A DNA stretch of 64,000 nt from Pseudomonas fluorescens (GTDB taxonomy: Bacteria; Pseudomonadota; Gammaproteobacteria; Pseudomonadales; Pseudomonadaceae): NCBI RefSeq assembly GCF_000802965.1, contig NZ_JSAK01000043.1, positions 62,001 to 126,000 of the forward strand, written 5' to 3'. This document shows, in pieces, positions 63,102-64,000 of this stretch. The notes under the pieces were generated by a model, which saw nothing but the letters and a program-made list of their open reading frames with translations, was not told the DNA's origin and did no database searches. Position numbers and translations under genes: made by a program. Position 1 is the stretch's first letter; every line of letters starts with the position of its first letter.

Positions 63102-63830
63102 TTACCAGCGTTCACTCCAGGGACGCAGGTCCAGCTCGAAGGTCCAGGCGTCGCGTGGCTGGCTGTGCAAGTACCAATAGTTCTCGGCAATGTGCTCGGG
63201 ATTGAGGATCCCATCCTGATCCTTGGTCGCGTACTTTTCGGGGAAGCTGTCGCGTATGAAATCGGTATCGATGGCACCGTCAACGACAACGTGGGCGACG
63301 TGGATGTTCATCGGTCCAAGTTCACGGGCCATGCTCTGCGCCAGCGCGCGAATCCCGTGTTTGGCACCGGCGAAAGCGGCAAACCCCGCCGCTCCGCGCA
63401 TCCCGGCGGTAGCTCCGGTGAACAGGATGGTGCCCCGTTGCCGCTTGGCCATGCGCTTGGCCACCTCACGGGCATTGAGAAATCCGGAGAAACAGGCCAT
63501 TTCCCAGATCTTGAAATATTTGCGCGCGGTTTCTTCGAGAATGCTGCAGGGCACGTTGGCGCCGATGTTGAACACGAATGCTTCGATAGGTCCAATCTCG
63601 CTTTCGATCTGTTCGACCAGTGCGACCACGTCTTCTTCCTTGCGTGCATCGCAAGCAAATCCGTGAGCTTCACCTCCCGTGGCCTTGATGGCATCTACAA
63701 GTGGCTGGAGTTTATCCGCGCTGCGGCGGGTGACGCAGGCTACAAATCCTTCTTGGGCAAAACGTTTGGCGATGGCGCCCCCCGTGGCATCCCCAGCGCC
63801 GACAACCAGTACGACCTTCTTGTTATTCAT
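63102..63830 (-). CDS. Short-chain dehydrogenase/reductase with altered active site
   Basis: 242 residues with the SDR fold (VVLVVGAGDATGGAIAKRFA, then NIGANVPCSI, and GATAGMRGAAGFAAFAGAK). The glycine motif is unusual (GAGDATGG instead of TGxxxGIG) and the catalytic YxxxK is read as FAGAK, so the Tyr is Phe. It may be a non-redox or specialised member. It is first of a two-gene unit with the isomerase and divergent from a TetR gene, across two near-identical operator-like repeats. Confidence 0.8.
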   Translation of the reverse strand: MNNKKVVLVVGAGDATGGAIAKRFAQEGFVACVTRRSADKLQPLVDAIKATGGEAHGFACDARKEEDVVALVEQIESEIGPIEAFVFNIGANVPCSILEETARKYFKIWEMACFSGFLNAREVAKRMAKRQRGTILFTGATAGMRGAAGFAAFAGAKHGIRALAQSMARELGPMNIHVAHVVVDGAIDTDFIRDSFPEKYATKDQDGILNPEHIAENYWYLHSQPRDAWTFELDLRPWSERW

Positions 63831-63846
63831 GGGCAGATCCCTTTGG

Positions 63847-63874
63847 TAAACGATCGTTAACTAAACGAACGTTA
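63847..63874. promoter_or_regulatory. Tandem operator-like repeats between SDR and TetR genes
   Basis: TAAACGATCGTTA (63847-63859) and TAAACGAACGTTA (63862-63874), each nearly palindromic, differing at one base and 15 bases apart. Such a pair is a good candidate for the site of the adjacent TetR protein. Confidence 0.65.
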
Positions 63875-63921
63875 TGCTACGATTCGATCAGCGTCAAGGC
63901 GATCAACTCTGAGGAAAGGCA

Positions 63922-64000
63922 ATGCGCTACTCGGCCAATCACAAGCTGGAAACCAAAGAAAAGCTGCTGCAAAGCAGTTCGGTCTCGGCCAAAAAATCCG
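63922..64000 (+). CDS. TetR-family regulator, 5' end only
   Basis: Only the first 26 codons are inside the window. The ATG at 63922 is preceded by GAGGAAAGG. The start MRYSANHKLETKEKLLQSS resembles the opening helix of TetR proteins of the MRYSxDHKxETRxxIL type. The gene is divergent from the SDR gene, with operator-like repeats between, which supports the regulator call. Most of the protein lies beyond the edge. Confidence 0.65.
   Translation, partial: MRYSANHKLETKEKLLQSSSVSAKKS

Overview
The window looks like chromosome of a fluorescent Pseudomonas, most likely the P. fluorescens species complex. The evidence is a pyoverdine locus (PvdS sigma factor, the PvdL initiating synthetase, PvdH, an MbtH-like protein and a full FpvGHJK-CDEF iron-release operon), an acyclic-terpene (atu) operon, an msuEDC-sfnR sulfonate operon, GC-rich codon use, and more than ten REP-type palindromes of the kinds common in this group. 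I see no rRNA, tRNA, CRISPR array, transposase or phage gene.

Layout. 1-7.7 kb: the 3' end of moeA, a small membrane protein, a YegS-type lipid kinase, a NarL-type two-component pair, a small helical protein, cheV behind a FliA-type promoter, a MOSC protein, ppnP and a 3'-5' exonuclease. 7.8-16.9 kb: the operon atuABCDEF on the minus strand with the divergent TetR repressor atuR and two operator copies between them. It encodes oxidation, CoA-ester dehydrogenation, biotin-dependent carboxylation and hydration of citronellol/geraniol-type terpenes. 17.0-33.9 kb: a periplasmic binding-protein-like gene, a siderophore-type acyltransferase with a PvdS box, pvdS with a Fur-box promoter, the 12.98-kb pvdL and an alpha/beta hydrolase.

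34.0-40.4 kb: dsbG, dsbE-like and dsbD on the minus strand, and the two-component pair dsbRS on the plus strand. A low-GC gene for a four-blade hemopexin-like protein sits between the two units. 40.6-49.4 kb: a GNAT gene, then pvdH and mbtH, each with its own TAAAT-N16-CGT box, then the eight-gene fpv operon on the minus strand, tightly packed with start/stop overlaps. A REP pair lies inside the fpvD reading frame. 49.8-55.8 kb: a VOC protein, a remnant of a metQ-like gene between REPs, soxR with a divergent SoxR-box-controlled monooxygenase gene, and sfnR, msuC, msuD, msuE read from a sigma-54 promoter upstream of msuE. 56.2-64 kb: a small lipoprotein, a LysE-type exporter, an IscS-like cysteine desulfurase, an Xaa-Pro aminopeptidase, a LysR regulator with a divergent quinone-oxidoreductase-like gene, then a DsbA-type isomerase and an atypical SDR, with a divergent TetR gene cut by the window edge.

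The dominant theme is iron acquisition. Iron limitation lifts Fur from pvdS, and PvdS reads four good boxes, for the acyltransferase, pvdL, pvdH and mbtH. PvdH supplies diaminobutyrate to the last PvdL module, MbtH supports adenylation, and Fpv proteins strip and pass on the iron. The atu and msu loci add scavenging of plant terpenes and organosulfur compounds, which fits a soil or rhizosphere lifestyle. Function calls rest on recognised motifs and gene order; no database search was run.
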